Assembly (NCBI RefSeq): GCF_030812785.1
Contig: NZ_JAUSTJ010000001.1
Location: 434,001 to 498,000 of the forward strand
Source: Sphingomonas kyeonggiensis
GTDB lineage: Bacteria; Pseudomonadota; Alphaproteobacteria; Sphingomonadales; Sphingomonadaceae
Direction: 5' to 3'
DNA: 64,000 bases
This document shows positions 50,405-60,297 of the stretch, piece after piece (within the stretch, counting starts at the first letter, position 1; each line of letters starts with the position of its first letter). The notes under the pieces were generated by a model, which had not been told where the DNA came from, searched no databases, and saw only the letters and a program-made list of their open reading frames with translations. Both the position numbers and the translations under genes were made by a program.

Positions 50405-50509
50405 GTCATCCCGGACGTGTTCCGGGATCCACTGTGCCGCAGGCGACAGCCTCACGGCGATGGCGGAGCCCTTGCCGCGCAGTGGACCCCGGCACAAGGC
50501 CAGGGTGAC
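50405..50509. repeat. Long imperfect inverted repeat (GTCATCCCGGA type)
   Basis: The arms at 50405-50434 and 50480-50509 are imperfect inverted copies, reading GTCATCCCGGACGTGTTCC and, on the other strand, GTCACCCTGGCCTTGTGCC, and both end in CCACTG. This is an interspersed element of a kind frequent in sphingomonads. It lies between the SDR gene and the 143-aa gene. Confidence 0.7.
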
Positions 50510-50518
50510 GAAATAAAG

Positions 50519-50950
50519 CTATCCCTTGTCGCCGCGCCACGGCTCTGCGTCTTCCTCGTCGACCGACCGCGCCTCGCCCCGATGCCAGCGCTCGCCGTCC
50601 CAGCGATCCTCACGCGAATCATATTGAACCAAGGTACCCGGCGGGCAGCCCAACTCGGCGAGCTGTTCGCGAATCAACGCGAGGCCCATCTCCAGTTCAG
50701 TCACATCGGCATCGATCATCGAATAGACGACGCGGCCGTCATCCTCGTCGTCCGCCTCGTCATATTCGCGGACCTGCCAGCCGCCGCCGGCGCTGCCGAG
50801 CCCCGACATGCGAAGCTCGGCATCGATGTACAGCGTGAAGCGCTCATGCCGCTCGAACGGATCGAGATCGCCCGGGATCTGGATCGGAGTCGAGATGTCG
50901 CCCGGATACTCGTGCAGGGCGTTGAACCCGTCGAGGAACCGATCGATCAT
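50519..50950 (-). CDS. Acidic hypothetical protein
   Basis: A 143-aa protein, soluble and acidic (EYDEADDEDDGRVVYSMIDAD), MIDRFLDGFNALHEYPGDI at the start. No family is recognised. It follows pheT by 4 nt on the same strand and may be cotranscribed with pheST. Confidence 0.65.
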   Translation of the reverse strand: MIDRFLDGFNALHEYPGDISTPIQIPGDLDPFERHERFTLYIDAELRMSGLGSAGGGWQVREYDEADDEDDGRVVYSMIDADVTELEMGLALIREQLAELGCPPGTLVQYDSREDRWDGERWHRGEARSVDEEDAEPWRGDKG

Positions 50951-50954
50951 CCCT

Positions 50955-53366
50955 TTATCCCCGCAGCACCGCGCCCAGCTTGGCCGCCGCGGCGACCACC
51001 TTGTCGGCGACTGCCTTCAGCTCCTCGTCGGTGAAGCTCTTCTCGCCCGGCTGGAGCGTGACTTCGATAGCGAGGCTCTTCTGCCCCTCCGGCACGCCGG
51101 TGCCGGTGAAGACGTCGAACAGCCGCGCATCGACGATCACCGCCTTGTCCGCGCCCTTGACGGTGCGGACCAGGTCGCCCGCCGCCAGCGCCACCGGCAC
51201 CAGGAAGGCGAAGTCGCGCGTCACCGCCTGCAGCGCCGGCGGCGTGTATGCCGTGCGCATGAAGCCGGTGCCGCCGCGCTTGCCGGGCAACGCATCGAGA
51301 TAGAGCTCGACCGCGGCGACATCGCCGTCGAGGTCGAACGCCTTGAGCACGCTCGGATGGACCATGCCGAACGCCGCGAGCACGGTCTTCGGCCCCAGGC
51401 GCAGCGTCGCCGACTGGCCCGGATGCCAGACGTCGCCCGCCTCACCCATCACCTGCAGGTTCGCCACCGGCGCGCCGGCAGCCTCGAGCAGCGCCAGCGC
51501 CTCGGCCTTGGCGTCGAACGCTGTGAAGGCCTGGGCCTTGCCGCCCTGCCAGCCGCGCGGGGTCTTCGCGCCCGCCAGCAGCACGCCGAGCGTCACGCGC
51601 TCACCGTCCGCCAGATAGCGGCGACCAAGCTCGAACAGGCGGACCGAAGTCGCGCCGCGCTTGAGGTTGCGCTCGGCAGCACCGAGCAGGCCCGGCAACA
51701 GCGACGGGCGCATGACCTTCATGTCCTCGCTGATCGGATTGGCAAGCGTCCAGGCACCACCGCCGAACGGCGCCGCCTCGGCCTCGGAGACGAAGCTCCA
51801 GGTCACCGCCTCGTTGAGCCCGCGCGCAGCAGCGTTGCGGCGCAGCTTGCGCTCAATCTTCTGCTCGGACGTCGCGGTCGGCCTGGCCACGCCCGGCACG
51901 CGCGACAGCGGCGTCGAGGGGACATTGTCGATTCCTTCGATGCGGATCACTTCCTCGACCAGGTCAGCCGGGCCGTCGACATCGCGGCGCCAGCTCGGCG
52001 CAGTGACGCGCAGCGCGTCGAAACCATCGGCCAGCTCGACCGGATCGCCATTGCCGTCGAGCGGCTGGACGGTGAAGCCCAGGCTCTCGAGGATCTCGAC
52101 CTGACGCGCCGCGGGCACGGCGAGGCCGCCCAGCGTCTCGGCCAGCTTGGGATCATAGCCGGTGGTCACGCCCACCTTGGGCAGCGTGCCGGCGCGCGTC
52201 ACTTCGCTCGCCTTGCCGCCGCACAGCTCGATCACCAGCCGCGTCGCGATCGCGATGCCGTCCTCGAGGAACTGCGGATCGACGCCGCGCTCGAAGCGCG
52301 AGCGGGCATCGCTGGTCAGCATCAGCTTCTGGCCGGCCCGGGCGATATGCTCGGGATCGAAATAGGCGCATTCGATCACGACATCGGTGGTGGTGTCGGA
52401 CACGCCGGTGTCCTCGCCGCCCATGATGCCGCCGATATCGTGCACGCCGTTTTGGTCGGCGATCACGGTGATCGTTTCGTCGAGCGTGTAGGTCTTCTCG
52501 TTGAGCGCCAGCACCTGCTCGCCGGCCTTCGCCTTGCGCACGGTCAGCGCGCCCGAGAGCTTGGCCTTGTCATAGACGTGGAGCGGACGGCCGAGGTCGA
52601 TCATCACATAGTTGGTGATGTCGACCAGCGCCGAGATCGGCCGCTGCCCGATCGCCTTCAACCGGCGCTGCATCCACTCGGGCGACGCGCCGTTGGTGAC
52701 GCCGCTGACCGTCTGGCCATAATAAGCCGGGCAGCCCTCGGGCGCTTCGATCTTCACTTCCGGACCCGCGCCCTCGCCCTGCACCGGCTCGGCGTCGAGC
52801 GGCTTGAGCGTACCGAGGCCGGCTGCCGCCAGATCGCGCGCGATGCCGCGCACGCCCATGCAGTCCTGGCGGTTCGGGGTGATCGAGATGTCGAACACCG
52901 GATCGTTGAGATCGGCATAATCGGCGAACGCCGTGCCGACCGGCGCATCCGCCGGCAGCTCGATGATCCCGTCATGATCGTCGCCGAGCTCGAGCTCGCG
53001 CGTCGAGCACATCATGCCGTTCGATTCGACGCCGCGCACCGCGGCGACCTTCAGCGCCATGCCGTTCGCCGGCACCACCGCGCCCGGGGTACCGAGCACC
53101 CCGACCAGGCCCGCGCGCGCATTGGGCGCGCCGCAGACGACCTGGAGGACCTGCTCGCCGGTATCGACGGTCAGCACCTGCAGCTTGTCGGCCTGGGGAT
53201 GTCGCTCGGCGGTCAGCACCTTGGCGACGCGGAAGCCGTTCAGCTTCTCGCCCGGGTTCTCCACGCCTTCCACTTCGAGGCCGACGCGGGTCAGCGCCTC
53301 CTCGATGTCGGTCAGCGAGGCACTGGTATCGAGATGCTCCTTGAGCCAGCTCAGGGTGAACTTCAT
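50955..53366 (-). CDS. pheT: Phenylalanine-tRNA ligase beta subunit
   Basis: An 803-aa protein. [18 protein letters not shown], the tRNA-binding domain ([25 protein letters not shown]), the B3/B4 editing region, B5, the catalytic-like core, and a C-terminal FDX-ACB domain ([10 protein letters not shown]). Forms the alpha2-beta2 enzyme with PheS. ATG 53366 overlaps the pheS stop by 4 nt (ATGA). Confidence 0.97.
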   Translation of the reverse strand: MKFTLSWLKEHLDTSASLTDIEEALTRVGLEVEGVENPGEKLNGFRVAKVLTAERHPQADKLQVLTVDTGEQVLQVVCGAPNARAGLVGVLGTPGAVVPANGMALKVAAVRGVESNGMMCSTRELELGDDHDGIIELPADAPVGTAFADYADLNDPVFDISITPNRQDCMGVRGIARDLAAAGLGTLKPLDAEPVQGEGAGPEVKIEAPEGCPAYYGQTVSGVTNGASPEWMQRRLKAIGQRPISALVDITNYVMIDLGRPLHVYDKAKLSGALTVRKAKAGEQVLALNEKTYTLDETITVIADQNGVHDIGGIMGGEDTGVSDTTTDVVIECAYFDPEHIARAGQKLMLTSDARSRFERGVDPQFLEDGIAIATRLVIELCGGKASEVTRAGTLPKVGVTTGYDPKLAETLGGLAVPAARQVEILESLGFTVQPLDGNGDPVELADGFDALRVTAPSWRRDVDGPADLVEEVIRIEGIDNVPSTPLSRVPGVARPTATSEQKIERKLRRNAAARGLNEAVTWSFVSEAEAAPFGGGAWTLANPISEDMKVMRPSLLPGLLGAAERNLKRGATSVRLFELGRRYLADGERVTLGVLLAGAKTPRGWQGGKAQAFTAFDAKAEALALLEAAGAPVANLQVMGEAGDVWHPGQSATLRLGPKTVLAAFGMVHPSVLKAFDLDGDVAAVELYLDALPGKRGGTGFMRTAYTPPALQAVTRDFAFLVPVALAAGDLVRTVKGADKAVIVDARLFDVFTGTGVPEGQKSLAIEVTLQPGEKSFTDEELKAVADKVVAAAAKLGAVLRG

Positions 53367-54463
53367 GCGCCCACTCCCCCGCTCAGCGTGGGCACATCGA
53401 GCGCCGAGAAGCCATAATGCTTGAGCCAGCGCAGATCGCCGTCGAAGAAGGCGCGCAAGTCGTCCATCCCATATTTGAGCATCGCCAGCCGGTCGACGCC
53501 GGTGCCGAAGGCGAAGCCCTGCCATTCGTTCGGATCGAGGCCGCAGCTCTCGATCACCTTGCGGTGGACCATCCCGGAGCCGAGCACTTCCATCCAGCCG
53601 CCATTATCCGACTTGCGCGGATCGCCGCCGATCACGCGCTTGCCGTTCTGCCAGGTGAAGCCGACATCGACTTCGGCGCTCGGCTCGGTGAACGGGAAAT
53701 AGCTCGGGCGCAGCCGCAGCACGATGTCGTCGCGCTCGAAGAAGGCCTTGAGGAAAGTCTCGAGCGTCCACTTCAGGTGGCCGAGCGTGATCCCCTTGTC
53801 GATCACCAGCCCCTCGATCTGGTGGAACATCGGCGTGTGCGTCGCATCGCTGTCCGAGCGATAGACGCGGCCCGGCGCGATGATCCGGATCGGCGGCTTG
53901 TTCGCCACCATGGTGCGGATCTGCACCGGCGAGGTGTGGGTGCGCAGCAGATATTTCTGGCTGCCGTCCGCCTCGCGCGGGAAATAGAAGGTGTCGTGCA
54001 TCGCCCGCGCCGGATGCGTCTCGGGGATGTTGAGCGCGGTGAAATTATGCCAGTCGTCCTCGATCTCGGGACCGGTGGCGACCGCGAAGCCGAGATCGGC
54101 GAAGATCTCCGCCAGTTCGTCCATCACCTGGCTGACCGGATGCACCGAGCCCGCGGGCACGCTGTCGACCGGCAGTGTCATGTCGATCGTCTCGCTGGCG
54201 AGCCGCGCATCGAGCGCCGCCTTTTCCAGCGACGTCTTGCGCACCGCCAGCGCCTCGGTCACCGCCTCGCGCAGTCCGTGGATGCGCGGCCCCTGCGCCT
54301 GGCGCTCCTCGGGGCTCATTCCGCCCAGGGTCTTGAGCAGGCCGGTGATCGCCCCCTGCTTGCCGAGCGCATGCACGCGCAGCGCTTCTACGGCGTCTAG
54401 CCCTGCGGCTGCCTCGATGGAGCCGAGCAGGTCGGTGCGAAGCTGGTCAAGATCGGTGCTCAT
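53363..54463 (-). CDS. pheS: Phenylalanine-tRNA ligase alpha subunit
   Basis: A 366-aa protein. N-terminal coiled coil, then class II motifs: motif 1 region [19 protein letters not shown], motif 2 ([10 protein letters not shown] after [17 protein letters not shown]) and motif 3 [22 protein letters not shown] 54463 gives the normal family length. Coupled to pheT. Confidence 0.97.
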   Translation of the reverse strand: MSTDLDQLRTDLLGSIEAAAGLDAVEALRVHALGKQGAITGLLKTLGGMSPEERQAQGPRIHGLREAVTEALAVRKTSLEKAALDARLASETIDMTLPVDSVPAGSVHPVSQVMDELAEIFADLGFAVATGPEIEDDWHNFTALNIPETHPARAMHDTFYFPREADGSQKYLLRTHTSPVQIRTMVANKPPIRIIAPGRVYRSDSDATHTPMFHQIEGLVIDKGITLGHLKWTLETFLKAFFERDDIVLRLRPSYFPFTEPSAEVDVGFTWQNGKRVIGGDPRKSDNGGWMEVLGSGMVHRKVIESCGLDPNEWQGFAFGTGVDRLAMLKYGMDDLRAFFDGDLRWLKHYGFSALDVPTLSGGVGA

Positions 54464-54517
54464 GCTCAGCCCCAAAGCAAAAGGGCGCGCCCGGCGCAAT
54501 GGCCGAGCGCATTCCAC

Positions 54518-55507
54518 CTACTTCTTGTTGGCGTTGACCAGCGCCGGAACCAGGAAGATCAGCGCCAGGCCGTGCGTGGCGACGACGAGGCCGAGGCCGA
54601 GCAGGGTCGCCACCGTGAAGAACAGCACCTGGCCGACAAGATCGAGCTTGTAGCGTCGGGCGAAGCGGACGAACTTCGCCCAATAGATGCGCCGTGCCTG
54701 GCCGAAACGGGCGGGCAGCGCATTGTTGCGCCGTGCAATCAGCGCTTCCCACGCTTCAAGCGACTGGGGCGGCAATTCCTGGAGCACGGTTGGATATTCG
54801 CTCCGCACCATCGCCAGGAATCGCTCGACCAGTGCCACCTGCGATCCGCGCGGCTTGGTGCCGCGCTGGATGAGACGGAAGGGCATCGCATAGATGCCCT
54901 TGCCGTCGTTCAGGTCATTGACCAGCTGGCAGTCCATATAGCGGCCGACCACCGCGCGAATCGCGGGATGACAGTCCCATTTCTGGTAGCGCTGAATCCA
55001 GTCGAAGCGCCGCAGCGCCGGCAACAGCAGCGCGTTGCTGCGGGGGATGCCCGACAGGATCACCTGCACCGCCCATTGCTCGACTCGCGCCGCGTGGTCG
55101 ATCTGCTCCATCTCGGGGCCGTTCAGCAGCCGTTCGGCGCGCAGCCCTACTTCCGCAAAGATCGCCTCGCGCGTCTGGTCGCCGAAGATCAGGGCCTGGA
55201 TCGCCTCGACATCCTCCACCCAGCCGGGGCGCGCTTCGAGTTCGGGCTTCGGCTCGGGTTCCGGGACAGACGATTCCGCGCGCGGCTCCGGTTCGGGACC
55301 ATCCCCCGCCAGCGCAGGTTCCGGCACGCGCGCCGCGACTTGGGCCGCGTGCATCCGCGCCGCGTCGAATGCCTGGCGCAGCGCGATGAAGGCACCGGGA
55401 TCCTGGTCCACGTCGATCGCCTTGAGCGCGCGCGCATAGGCGCGGCGGATCTCGCCATCGTCGCTGGTGCGGGCGATCCCCAACAGCCCCCAGGGAGAGG
55501 CGCTCAC
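54518..55507 (-). CDS. J-domain-like membrane protein, partner of the Hsp70
   Basis: A 329-aa protein. The N-terminus (SPWGLLGIARTSDDGEIRRA) looks like a J-domain, but the HPD tripeptide needed to stimulate Hsp70 ATPase is not seen (RALKAIDVDQDPGAFIALRQ). A Pro/Glu-rich linker and a helical middle follow, and one C-terminal hydrophobic region (VLFFTVATLLGLGLVVATHG...LVPALV) makes it a tail-anchored protein. The GTG start overlaps the Hsp70 stop by 4 nt. The layout matches E. coli DjlB/DjlC with HscC. Confidence 0.8.
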   Translation of the reverse strand: MSASPWGLLGIARTSDDGEIRRAYARALKAIDVDQDPGAFIALRQAFDAARMHAAQVAARVPEPALAGDGPEPEPRAESSVPEPEPKPELEARPGWVEDVEAIQALIFGDQTREAIFAEVGLRAERLLNGPEMEQIDHAARVEQWAVQVILSGIPRSNALLLPALRRFDWIQRYQKWDCHPAIRAVVGRYMDCQLVNDLNDGKGIYAMPFRLIQRGTKPRGSQVALVERFLAMVRSEYPTVLQELPPQSLEAWEALIARRNNALPARFGQARRIYWAKFVRFARRYKLDLVGQVLFFTVATLLGLGLVVATHGLALIFLVPALVNANKK

Positions 55508-57213
55508 AGGAAGCGCTCGCCTTCGAGCAGGTCGAGCGCCGCCTCGACCTGCTGTCGCAGGTCGTCGATCGCATGCGGCTCCTGCCGTTCGAGCACCGCT
55601 TCGAAGGCCAGGATCATTTCGCCGATATGCTGCCGGCGATCGCCGAGGAAATTCTCGTAGCAGCGCTCGGCGCGCGCCAGGGTCGCGGCGTTTACCGCCT
55701 CGTCGCGCGGATGGACCTTGAGCTCGGCGAGCGCGGCCCGGCGCGCCTCGATCTCCTCGGGCGAGTCCCCGCCGTCGCCGCTGCTGATCACCACCTGGCG
55801 GGCGAGCCCGCTCATCGGCACGTTGACGTCGACCTCGAGCAGCCCGCTGGCATCGTAGCTGAAGCGTACATCGACGGCGACTTCGCCCGCCGGCCGCGGA
55901 GGTACGGGCACCTGCACCTGGCCGAGATGGACATTCTCCGAAACGTCGCGCGCCTCGCCCTGGAAGATGTTGATCTCGACCTGCTTCTGCTGGTCGATCA
56001 TCGTCTGGAAGCGATGCATGCGGCTCGCGGGGACGACGGTGTTGCGCTCGATGATCGGCGCGAACACACCCGAAACCATCCGGCCGGCGGGATCGCGCAT
56101 CGCGGTATCGATACCCAGCGTGAAGGGGCAGACGTCGGTAAGGCGGATCTCGTCGAGCGCCGCGTCGCGCGCCTTGAGCCCCGCCTGCACCGCGGCACCC
56201 AGCGCCACGGCATGGTCGGGATGCAGGCTGTGGTTGGGGAAGCGCCCGAACATCCGGGTGACCGCACGGCGCACCGCCGGCATGCGGGTAGCGCCGCCCA
56301 CCATCACCACGTCGCTCAAGCCACCGACCGCGATGTTGCTGTCCCGCAGCGAGCGCAGCACCGGATCGCGCATCCGCTGGAGCAATGGCTCGACCGCTTC
56401 GTCGAACGCCGCGGCCGAGATCCGGTGGCCGTACGCCTGGCCTTCCCAGACGATCTCGAACGAAGCCTCCTCCGCCTCGCTCAGCGCGCGGCGGCTACGC
56501 TCCGCAGCGGCACGCAACACCTCGTGGAACAGCGATTCCTTGCCGCGCGCGGCCAGCTTCTCCTCGGGGTCGATCGCCGCGCGGGCGATCCTGGCCATCA
56601 CATCGTTGAAATCCTCGCCGCCCAGCCGATTGTCGCCGGCCGATGCCCGCACCTCGATCACGCCGTCGAACACCTCGACGATCGACACGTCGAACGTGCC
56701 GCCGCCCAGGTCGAAGACCAGGAAGGGCTCGCGGTCGCCCCGCTCATGGATGCCATAGGCGAGCGCCGCCGCGGTCGGTTCGTTGACCAGCCGCTCCACC
56801 TTCAGGCCCGCCAGCTCGCCGGCGCGCCGCGTCGCCTTGCGCTGCTGGTCGTTGAAATAGGCGGGGACGGTGATCACCGCGCCGGTCACCTTCTCGCCGG
56901 TGAAGCGCTCTGCATCGGCCTTGAGGCTGGCGAGCACCAGGGCCGACAGGTCCTCGGCCGAATAGGCGCGCCGGCCCAGCGTGTAGCGCTTGCGGGTGCC
57001 CATGTGGCGCTTGAACGCGGTGGCAGTCGCCTCCGGATGGGTCGACTGGCGCTCGCGGGCCGCCAGCCCGACAAGCAGCGCCCCGTCCTTGCCCAGGCTC
57101 ACCGCCGACGGCGTCAGCAGGTCGCCCAGCGCGTTTGGAATGAGCTGCGGCGCGCCGTCGCGAAAACAGGCGATGGCGCTGTTGGTCGTGCCAAGATCGA
57201 TACCGACAATCAT
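55504..57213 (-). CDS. hscC: Hsp70-family chaperone (HscC-like)
   Basis: A 569-aa protein. IVGIDLGTTNSAIACFRDG (phosphate 1), FDLGGGTFDVSI (phosphate 2), VMVGGATRMPAVRRAV (adenosine) and a substrate-binding domain, but no long C-terminal lid tail, so it is shorter than DnaK (about 640). The wording EDLSALVLASLKADAERF and FNDQQRKATRRAGELAGLKV fits the HscC/Hsc62 branch. The frame extends upstream to 57252, but ATG 57213 starts the conserved N-terminus. It is coupled to the J-like gene. Confidence 0.9.
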   Translation of the reverse strand: MIVGIDLGTTNSAIACFRDGAPQLIPNALGDLLTPSAVSLGKDGALLVGLAARERQSTHPEATATAFKRHMGTRKRYTLGRRAYSAEDLSALVLASLKADAERFTGEKVTGAVITVPAYFNDQQRKATRRAGELAGLKVERLVNEPTAAALAYGIHERGDREPFLVFDLGGGTFDVSIVEVFDGVIEVRASAGDNRLGGEDFNDVMARIARAAIDPEEKLAARGKESLFHEVLRAAAERSRRALSEAEEASFEIVWEGQAYGHRISAAAFDEAVEPLLQRMRDPVLRSLRDSNIAVGGLSDVVMVGGATRMPAVRRAVTRMFGRFPNHSLHPDHAVALGAAVQAGLKARDAALDEIRLTDVCPFTLGIDTAMRDPAGRMVSGVFAPIIERNTVVPASRMHRFQTMIDQQKQVEINIFQGEARDVSENVHLGQVQVPVPPRPAGEVAVDVRFSYDASGLLEVDVNVPMSGLARQVVISSGDGGDSPEEIEARRAALAELKVHPRDEAVNAATLARAERCYENFLGDRRQHIGEMILAFEAVLERQEPHAIDDLRQQVEAALDLLEGERFL

Positions 57214-57250
57214 GATTCCCCCTGTGAGGGGGTTAAGCCGATGCCGTAAC

Positions 57251-57288
57251 AAAAGAAAAGGGGCCGCGGATCGATGATCCGCAGCCCC
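57251..57288 (-). terminator. Terminator of rpmI-rplT
   Basis: On the reverse strand the arms at 57276-57288 and 57260-57272 form a 13-bp stem with one mismatch and a 3-nt loop, followed by TTTTCTTTT (complement of 57251-57259). It lies 24 nt past the rplT stop. Confidence 0.85.
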
Positions 57289-57311
57289 TCTTCAATCGGG
57301 TTGCTGCTGCC

Positions 57312-57677
57312 TCAGGCGGCCTGGGGCAGAGCCGCCTTCGCCTGCGCGATGATGGCGGTAAAGGCTTCGCCTTCGTTCATGGCGATATCGGCCAGGACCT
57401 TCCGGTCCAGCTCGATGCCGGCGAGCTTCAGCCCGTGCATGAACTGCGAATAGGTCAGGCCCTCGGCGCGGACACCGGCGTTGATGCGCTGGATCCACAG
57501 ACCACGGAAGGTCCGCTTCTTAACCTTGCGGTCGCGATAGGCGTACTGGCCGGCCTTTTCGACGGCCTGACGGGCGATGCGGATCGTGTTCTTGCGACGA
57601 CCGCGATAGCCCTTTGCCTGCTCAAGAATGTTCTTGTGCTTGGCCTTGGTGGTCGTACCACGCTTAACTCGTGCCAT
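57312..57677 (-). CDS. rplT: 50S ribosomal protein L20
   Basis: A 121-aa basic protein: [35 protein letters not shown] and [20 protein letters not shown] are signature L20 segments. It binds 23S rRNA early in assembly and can repress its own operon. It follows rpmI by 15 nt. Confidence 0.97.
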   Translation of the reverse strand: MARVKRGTTTKAKHKNILEQAKGYRGRRKNTIRIARQAVEKAGQYAYRDRKVKKRTFRGLWIQRINAGVRAEGLTYSQFMHGLKLAGIELDRKVLADIAMNEGEAFTAIIAQAKAALPQAA

Positions 57678-57692
57678 TTTCCAGGGCCTCCC

Positions 57693-57896
57693 TTACTTCA
57701 GGCCGTACGGCGCCCACGCGATAACGCGGGCGGTATCGGCGTCGGCGAGCACGGAGGTGCCGCGGTTCTGGCGGATGTACTTCGCGTTGTGCGAAATCAG
57801 GCGGTGGCGCTTGCCGGCGACTCCGTGCTTCACCTTGCCAGTGGCGGTGAGCTTGAAGCGCTTCTTGACGCCGCTCTTCGTCTTGAGCTTGGGCAT
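57693..57896 (-). CDS. rpmI: 50S ribosomal protein L35
   Basis: A 67-aa protein, [20 protein letters not shown], with the [11 protein letters not shown] motif. The frame is open upstream but ATG 57896 gives the standard length. In many bacteria infC precedes rpmI; here a divergent AsmA-like gene lies upstream, so this pair has its own promoter in the 57897-58160 gap. Confidence 0.96.
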   Translation of the reverse strand: MPKLKTKSGVKKRFKLTATGKVKHGVAGKRHRLISHNAKYIRQNRGTSVLADADTARVIAWAPYGLK

Positions 57897-58021
57897 TTTC
57901 GTCTCCTTATGGTTCGACGATTGCGGACACGCGCGGCAGCCCATTCAGCCGGCGCATCCCTACGATCGCGGAAAGCGCGCGCCCTAGCGGAAGAGTCGGG
58001 AGAGCGCAAGATGAGTCTCGG

Positions 58022-58122
58022 GACTCCCCTTCCGCTTGCGGGAGGGGTCGAGGGAGGGGCTGTTATAATCAGCGTCCGAGCGAGTTATCCCCTCCCCTAA
58101 CCCCTCCCGCGAGCGGAAGGGG
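58022..58122. repeat. Interspersed inverted repeat upstream of rpmI
   Basis: CTCCCCTTCCGCTTGCGGGA (from 58024) and TCCCGCGAGCGGAAGGGGAA (ending 58122) are imperfect inverted copies flanked by further C-rich/G-rich matching tracts, spaced by about 55 nt. It is an intergenic palindromic element, similar in style to the one at 49600. Confidence 0.6.
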
Positions 58123-58160
58123 AACGGGAACCCCATGGCGTTGCGGGGCTTTTCCTCTCC

Positions 58161-60269
58161 ATGGCAGACCGGGACACGCCCATCACAGCCGCCGATACGG
58201 CCCCGCCGCCCGCAGGTTCCCCGGCCAAACCGATTCGCGCGCTCGGCACCCCGATCGCCAGCATCATCGCCGTCGTCGCCACGATCCTCGGCCTGCTGGT
58301 CCTCGCCTGGACGATCCTGTTCGTCACCAAGGGCCGCTTCCTCAAGCACAGCTTCGAGCGCATCGTCGCAGGGCAGACCCACCGCGAGGTGAAGATCGCC
58401 GGCGACTTCCAGCTCTATCTCGACCCGTTCAACGTGAAGTTCGTCGCCGAGCGCATGACGATCTCCAACCCGGCATGGGCCGGCAAGGGCAATTTCTTCG
58501 AGGCCCGCCGGATCGATTCGCGCATCTCCACCTGGTCGCTGATCACCGGCAACCGCCGGATCAACTGGCTGAGCCTGGAGAATGGCCAGGTCGACCTGCA
58601 ATGGGACAAGGCCGGCAAGCGCAACACATGGACGTTCAGCGAGGAGAAGGGCGAGCCGCTCGACCTGCCCGCGATCCGCCGCGCGCTGCTCCAGGGCACG
58701 CTGATCCGCTATGCCGATCCGCGGATGCAGATCGAGGCCGCGATCCGCGTCCACACCGTCGAGGCCAGGGACACCCAGTTCGCCTCGACCATCTCGTTCG
58801 ACGGCAGCGGCACCGCGCGCGGCACCCGCTTCGTGCTGAACGGCGCGCTGCTCACCCCCAATGCCACCGTCTCGGGCGGCAGGAACCAGCTCAAGCTCCA
58901 TGCCGAGGGCGTGCGCACCCAGCTCGACGTCTCGGGCACCCTGCCCGGCGCGACCGAGATCGAGGGCGCCGACCTGCACATGGACGTGCGCGGCCAGAAC
59001 CTCGCCGACATCTTCATGCTCGCCGGCATCGCCGTGCCCGACACGCGGACCTATCGCCTGCGCTCGGCGCTCACCAAGCAGGGCAATGAGTGGCGCTTCA
59101 CCGGGCTGAAGGGCCGGTTCGGCGATTCGGACCTGTCCGGCAAGATGACCGTGAAGATGACGCGCCCACGCATGCTGCTCACCGCGCAGCTCGCCACCGA
59201 CACGCTCGACATCGTCGATGCCGGCCCGTTCATCGGCTACAATCCCAACACGCTGGCGGCCAAAGGCGCGGCCGGCGCGATCACCCAGGTCTCGGGCACC
59301 CCGCGCATCCTGCCGGATGCCAGGCTCCGCGTGGACGCGCTCAGGAACTTCGACGCCAGGGTCCATTGGACGGTGCGCGACGTGCGCGCGCCGAGCTTCC
59401 CGGTCTCCAACATCGAGCTGGGGCTCTATCTCGACAACATGCTGCTCAAGCTCAGCCCGCTCAACTTCAGCATGGCACGCGGCACGGTCAGCTCGGACAT
59501 CACCATCAACGCCCGTCGCCAGCCGGTCTTCACCGATTACGACGTGCGCCTGTCGCCCACCCCGATGGGTACCTTGCTCGCCGGCTTCGGCGTCGAGCAG
59601 AGCGGCACCAGCGGCACGATCAAGGCGCGGGTGAAGATGACTGGCTCGGGTGACAGCGTGCGCGAATCGCTGGCCAATTCGAACGGCCGCATCGCGGTGA
59701 TCCTGCCGCGCGGCAGCATGTGGACGCGCAACATCCAGCTGTCCGAGATCGACATCGGCACCTTCGTCCAGAAGATGTTCGAGAAGAAGCTCAAGGAGCC
59801 GGTGCAGATCAATTGCGGGCTGGTCGGCTTCACCGTGCGCGACGGCATCGCCGCGGCAGACCCGATCCTGATCGACACGCAGAAGAACGTCGTCCTCGGC
59901 CGCGGCGGGTTCAGCTTCAGGAACGAGAGCATCGACCTGGCGATCCGCGCGGACAGCAAGAAGTTCAGCCTGTTCTCCGGCCAGTCGCCGGTCGGGCTGA
60001 ACGGCTATTTCGCCCGGCCGGGCCTCGACGTGATCTCGCCCGAACTGGTGGCGCGCGCCGGCGTGGGCCTCGGCCTCGGCGTCTTCGCCAGCCCCTTCGC
60101 GGCGATCATCGCCTTCGTCGATGTCGGCGATGCCAAGGCGGCCGATTGCGGTCCGGTCCTCGAAGGCGCCCGCGCGGTTTCCCAGCGCACCAGCAAGGGC
60201 AAGCCCCGCGACGATGTCGGCCGTGGTACCACCGCCAAGTCGGAAAGCGGCAAGCGCGACAAGGACTGA
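58161..60269 (+). CDS. AsmA-family membrane protein
   Basis: A 702-aa protein. A cytoplasmic N-terminus, one membrane helix at about 31-54 (TPIASIIAVVATILGLLVLA), then a long beta-rich AsmA-type periplasmic domain (VKIAGDFQLYLDPFNVKFVA near the start; QINCGLVGFTVRDGIAAADP near the end). The end is basic (TAKSESGKRDKD). AsmA-like proteins act between inner and outer membranes, probably in lipid transport. ATG 58161. Confidence 0.9.
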   Translation: MADRDTPITAADTAPPPAGSPAKPIRALGTPIASIIAVVATILGLLVLAWTILFVTKGRFLKHSFERIVAGQTHREVKIAGDFQLYLDPFNVKFVAERMTISNPAWAGKGNFFEARRIDSRISTWSLITGNRRINWLSLENGQVDLQWDKAGKRNTWTFSEEKGEPLDLPAIRRALLQGTLIRYADPRMQIEAAIRVHTVEARDTQFASTISFDGSGTARGTRFVLNGALLTPNATVSGGRNQLKLHAEGVRTQLDVSGTLPGATEIEGADLHMDVRGQNLADIFMLAGIAVPDTRTYRLRSALTKQGNEWRFTGLKGRFGDSDLSGKMTVKMTRPRMLLTAQLATDTLDIVDAGPFIGYNPNTLAAKGAAGAITQVSGTPRILPDARLRVDALRNFDARVHWTVRDVRAPSFPVSNIELGLYLDNMLLKLSPLNFSMARGTVSSDITINARRQPVFTDYDVRLSPTPMGTLLAGFGVEQSGTSGTIKARVKMTGSGDSVRESLANSNGRIAVILPRGSMWTRNIQLSEIDIGTFVQKMFEKKLKEPVQINCGLVGFTVRDGIAAADPILIDTQKNVVLGRGGFSFRNESIDLAIRADSKKFSLFSGQSPVGLNGYFARPGLDVISPELVARAGVGLGLGVFASPFAAIIAFVDVGDAKAADCGPVLEGARAVSQRTSKGKPRDDVGRGTTAKSESGKRDKD

Positions 60270-60297
60270 GCGCCTTCGCCGGGGAGAGGATCCAGGC

